16,764 nucleotides of DNA from Thermococcaceae archaeon (GTDB taxonomy: Archaea; Methanobacteriota_B; Thermococci; Thermococcales; Thermococcaceae), in assembly GCA_027064745.1 (NCBI GenBank), contig JAMOPD010000102.1, positions 1-16,764 of the forward strand, read 5' to 3'. Positions 14,770 to 16,764 of this stretch are shown piece by piece (positions within the stretch are counted from its first letter, which is position 1; every line of letters begins with the position of its first letter). Below the pieces are notes generated by a model, which did not search any database, was not told the DNA's origin, and saw nothing but the letters and a program-made list of their open reading frames with translations. The translations under genes were made by a program, and so were the position numbers.

Positions 14770-14801
14770 CTGGTATTTTTTTGCAGTTTTGATAATACCA
14801 G
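14770..14801. promoter_or_regulatory. 8-bp palindrome abutting the lysC promoter (possible operator or 3' hairpin)
   Basis: CTGGTATT (14770-14777) and AATACCAG (14794-14801) are perfect inverted repeats separated by 16 nt. The palindrome touches the upstream edge of the BRE/TATA of the threonine operon, a position where a DNA-binding protein could activate or interfere. It also lies about 55 bp after the AGOG stop, so a transcript hairpin is possible. No known Thermococcales operator consensus is recognised. Confidence 0.3.
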
Positions 14802-14854
14802 CAACTTTTTAACCTGTAATATTGATAAAATGACAGTTTTCAACTTGCTAATCT

Positions 14855-15643
14855 TTAGATCTTCTTCAACATAAAAACAAGCTCTGCTTGGGGACAATGT
14901 TTTTTCAATCTCTCTCTAACAGCTTCATGCTTCCCGAGGATTGGCCAAAGAATAGAATCAATGTGAAGTGGAGGGATGTTAGTTTCTTTAGCTATCCTAT
15001 TCCAGAAGAAGATGGGAGGTTCATTTGTAAAGCGTTTTGTGTATGCATTTATTCTCACATCATCTGGGATTTCTATTTCCGTTGGATATGGAATAAAATA
15101 CCTGAATGCTATTCTGCAGGCATAACCAAACATTTTTACGCTGAAGACTATCGTCTTTGCAGTCTTTTTTGAACCCAAAACATCTGCAAGCTCGTTCCTA
15201 AACTCAGTCATGTCTCTGTAATAGTGCTCAAAATCTCTGAGAGTTAGCTTTTGAAGGAATGGCTCAACCCTCTCCAATCTTTTGAGTTTTCCTTGAATAA
15301 GACGTCGGTTTGTTCTTGAATTTGGCAGAAACTCAGCGTAGGCATCTTTTATACTGCCCTCTGGAGGGTTTCGGGAAAAATACTCCGAGAACTCCCACCA
15401 CCACTCCTCCCCCGTTGCAGTTAGTTGATAAGATACGAGTGCATTAGCTGTTACAAGCTTTATGAAAGCCTCATTATCCCTGAGATTTTTGTGAAGGTTT
15501 TTCAGGGCTGAGAACTGCAGATCAACCTTTTCTTCGATAATTCGGGCACATTCTATCCCCAGCTCTTTCAGTATCTCTTCAAGCTTCTTAATTTTGACTT
15601 TATCTTCTTTGTAGCTGATTTTAATAAAACGATCAAGAGTCAT
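14855..15643 (-). CDS. AGOG-type 8-oxoguanine DNA glycosylase/lyase
   Basis: Archaeal GO glycosylase: removes 7,8-dihydro-8-oxoguanine from DNA and can cleave the backbone at the abasic site. The 262-residue product contains the family segment ANALVSYQLTATGEEWWWEF (66-85). It also has the helix-hairpin-helix-like stretch LGSKKTAKTIVFSVKM (156-171) and IPDDVRINAYTKRF (192-205). Lys163 and Asp195 are spaced 32 residues apart, the same spacing as the catalytic Lys140 and Asp172 I recall for Pyrobaculum AGOG, so they are the probable Schiff-base lysine and catalytic aspartate. The start ATG follows the upstream TAA with no gap (TAAATG), with GGTGAG as ribosome binding site inside the preceding gene. 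The annotation rests on recognised motifs, not on a search. Confidence 0.86.
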   Translation of the reverse strand: MTLDRFIKISYKEDKVKIKKLEEILKELGIECARIIEEKVDLQFSALKNLHKNLRDNEAFIKLVTANALVSYQLTATGEEWWWEFSEYFSRNPPEGSIKDAYAEFLPNSRTNRRLIQGKLKRLERVEPFLQKLTLRDFEHYYRDMTEFRNELADVLGSKKTAKTIVFSVKMFGYACRIAFRYFIPYPTEIEIPDDVRINAYTKRFTNEPPIFFWNRIAKETNIPPLHIDSILWPILGKHEAVRERLKKHCPQAELVFMLKKI

Positions 15644-16615
15644 TTACTCACCAGTCACATGGTTTATTATCCTTTGAAGGAATGTATTTTCTCCTATGAT
15701 ATCCGCTCCATGGTTCCTTGGAATTCCAATCTCTATTTTAGCTTTTATTCCGTGATCCTTCATATAGTCGTGGGCTTCAGCCAGCAATCTTTGGGCTTCT
15801 GCTTTAAGGATTAGCCCGTAGACTGTTGGACCCCAGGAACTCTGGCCACAGCCGTATGTTTTTTCAGCTAGAAATTCAATAGCAAGCTTTACGTCCTCTC
15901 TAAATTCTCCCCCTTGATAGGGCTTGAAATGTTTCCCTACCAGTCTTTGAATTGCATTCAAGTGAGAACCGAATTCCTCAATGTTTCTCTCTTTTAATGC
16001 AGGTAGCAAACCAAGAAGTACCCTGTGGGAAATCTCCATAGCAGTGTCCCCTGAACCTTCTATTTGCTCCATGATAGGTTTTTCTTCTTTCTCATCCAGA
16101 CCAGCTTTAACTTCAGGTATTATAAGGAGAAACCTCCACTCTGTGGGAAATTTTTCTCTAAAAATCAGAGGAGGTATTCCTCCCTTAACCCCTCCATCGA
16201 TTATGAAACCTCCATAGGCAAAGGAATATATTCCAACTGCTCCGTTTTTACCTCTTCCTAGAATCCTAGCAAGTCTATCGATTGGTATACTAATGCCATT
16301 CAGCTTTGCAAGGGAACTTCCAACAGCAAGGGTCAGCTGGGTTGTGGATCCTAATCCAATGTGTCTGGGAATCGGGTTCTTAACTTCTATTAGGTAGTTG
16401 GTTCCAGTATTAAAATACGTATCCATTCTTTTGATTACCTCTTTTATCGTGAGGGTATCCTCCTCGTTAGCAATTATTTTTAGTTTATTATTAGGGATAA
16501 TTCTAACCTCATATCCTCCATCCAATGCAACTCCCATAGCTCCAAATTTCCTCCCTAAAGTGGCGGCAGGATCGATTAAACCAAGGTGCAATCTTTTTGG
16601 AGTGCGGATTATCAT
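15644..16615 (-). CDS. Beta-ribofuranosylaminobenzene 5'-phosphate synthase-like GHMP-fold protein
   Basis: Resembles beta-RFAP synthase, which joins phosphoribosyl pyrophosphate to p-aminobenzoate or p-hydroxybenzoate with loss of CO2 in synthesis of methanopterin-type C1 carriers; older annotations call the family archaeal sugar kinases. The 323-residue product has the start IIRTPKRLHLGLIDP (2-16), the GHMP-like glycine-rich loop PRHIGLGSTTQL (83-94), GRGKNGAVGIYSFAYGG (120-136) and the late CGQSSWGPTVYG, all family marks as I know them. The ATG at 16615 sits behind GGAGAGA (16621-16627) with 5-nt spacing; an ORF extension of 11 codons overlaps the previous gene and is not preferred. It lies 2 nt after the AI-2E-family gene and touches AGOG. 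The substrate in Thermococcales is inferred. Confidence 0.83.
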   Translation of the reverse strand: MIIRTPKRLHLGLIDPAATLGRKFGAMGVALDGGYEVRIIPNNKLKIIANEEDTLTIKEVIKRMDTYFNTGTNYLIEVKNPIPRHIGLGSTTQLTLAVGSSLAKLNGISIPIDRLARILGRGKNGAVGIYSFAYGGFIIDGGVKGGIPPLIFREKFPTEWRFLLIIPEVKAGLDEKEEKPIMEQIEGSGDTAMEISHRVLLGLLPALKERNIEEFGSHLNAIQRLVGKHFKPYQGGEFREDVKLAIEFLAEKTYGCGQSSWGPTVYGLILKAEAQRLLAEAHDYMKDHGIKAKIEIGIPRNHGADIIGENTFLQRIINHVTGE

Positions 16616-16617
16616 TT

Positions 16618-16764
16618 TTATCTCTCCTTTTCTGTTATAGTCTTCCATTCTTCAATTAAAGTTGCGACTAAGCCCAATGTGACTGGTCCAATTATAATGC
16701 CAACGGCTCCAAAGGCAAATAAACCCCCAAAGATTCCCACTAATGCTATAATGCCATTGACACC
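16618..16764 (-). CDS. AI-2E family membrane protein, C-terminal part (5' end outside window)
   Basis: The last 48 codons plus stop of a reading frame that runs off the right edge. The visible sequence GVNGIIALVGIFGGLFAFGA, then VGIIIGPVTLGLVATLIEEW and a charged tail ending EKER, matches the conserved final helices (GIIIGP motif) of the AI-2E/PerM family of polytopic transporters. Members export diverse small molecules; the name does not prove a signalling role. The TAA (16618-16620) falls between the ribosome binding site and the start codon of the RFAP-synthase-like gene, leaving only 2 nt between the genes, so this is the upstream member of the same operon. Confidence 0.75.
   Translation of the reverse strand, partial: GVNGIIALVGIFGGLFAFGAVGIIIGPVTLGLVATLIEEWKTITEKER

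Overview
The window looks like a chromosomal segment of a hyperthermophilic euryarchaeon of the order Thermococcales, most likely a lower-G+C Thermococcus. The evidence is archaeal: a 501-residue PheS with winged-helix repeats, a short PheT without the bacterial tRNA-binding extension, archaeal TruA, an archaeal XPB-type helicase, AGOG DNA glycosylase and a beta-RFAP-synthase-like GHMP protein. Genes are AT-rich and tightly packed, with GGAGGTGA/GGTGAT ribosome binding sites and archaeal BRE/TATA promoters. No tRNA, rRNA, CRISPR array or full-length insertion sequence was seen.

Left part (1-4236): the 3' end of L-threonine 3-dehydrogenase (tdh) is followed by pheS-pheT and a small five-helix membrane protein, all on the + strand. 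The membrane protein gene meets a 37-codon ORF on the opposite strand (4123-4236), which has a near-perfect ribosome binding site and a TATA box.

Gap (4237-4955): about 700 bp without a recognisable gene. It holds an orphan + strand TATA box, a 71-bp inverted-repeat element flanked by a 9-bp target duplication, an unexplained stretch with a near-repeated 19-mer, and the truA promoter.

Middle (4956-10424): truA converges with and overlaps an XPB-like helicase by 54 bp. Divergent from the helicase is a UbiD-family decarboxylase, probably the anhydromevalonate phosphate decarboxylase of the archaeal mevalonate pathway. It converges on a two-gene ABC-2 export system (permease then ATPase, - strand).

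Right part (10639-16764, all - strand): a compact operon lysC-thrB-thrC-asd converts aspartate to threonine, lacking only homoserine dehydrogenase in this window. Upstream lies a second cluster: the end of an AI-2E-family membrane protein, a beta-RFAP-synthase-like protein and AGOG 8-oxoguanine glycosylase, with gaps of 2 and 0 nt.

The most unusual signal is a family of three tiny inverted-repeat elements (4440-4510, 7163-7219, 10580-10631). Each has ATACTGTCAGGA-type ends, 52-71 bp total length, and an 8-9 bp direct repeat immediately outside. They behave like non-autonomous MITEs with a consistent target duplication. One sits between two divergent promoters, one abuts the asd stop codon, and one lies just downstream of the orphan promoter.
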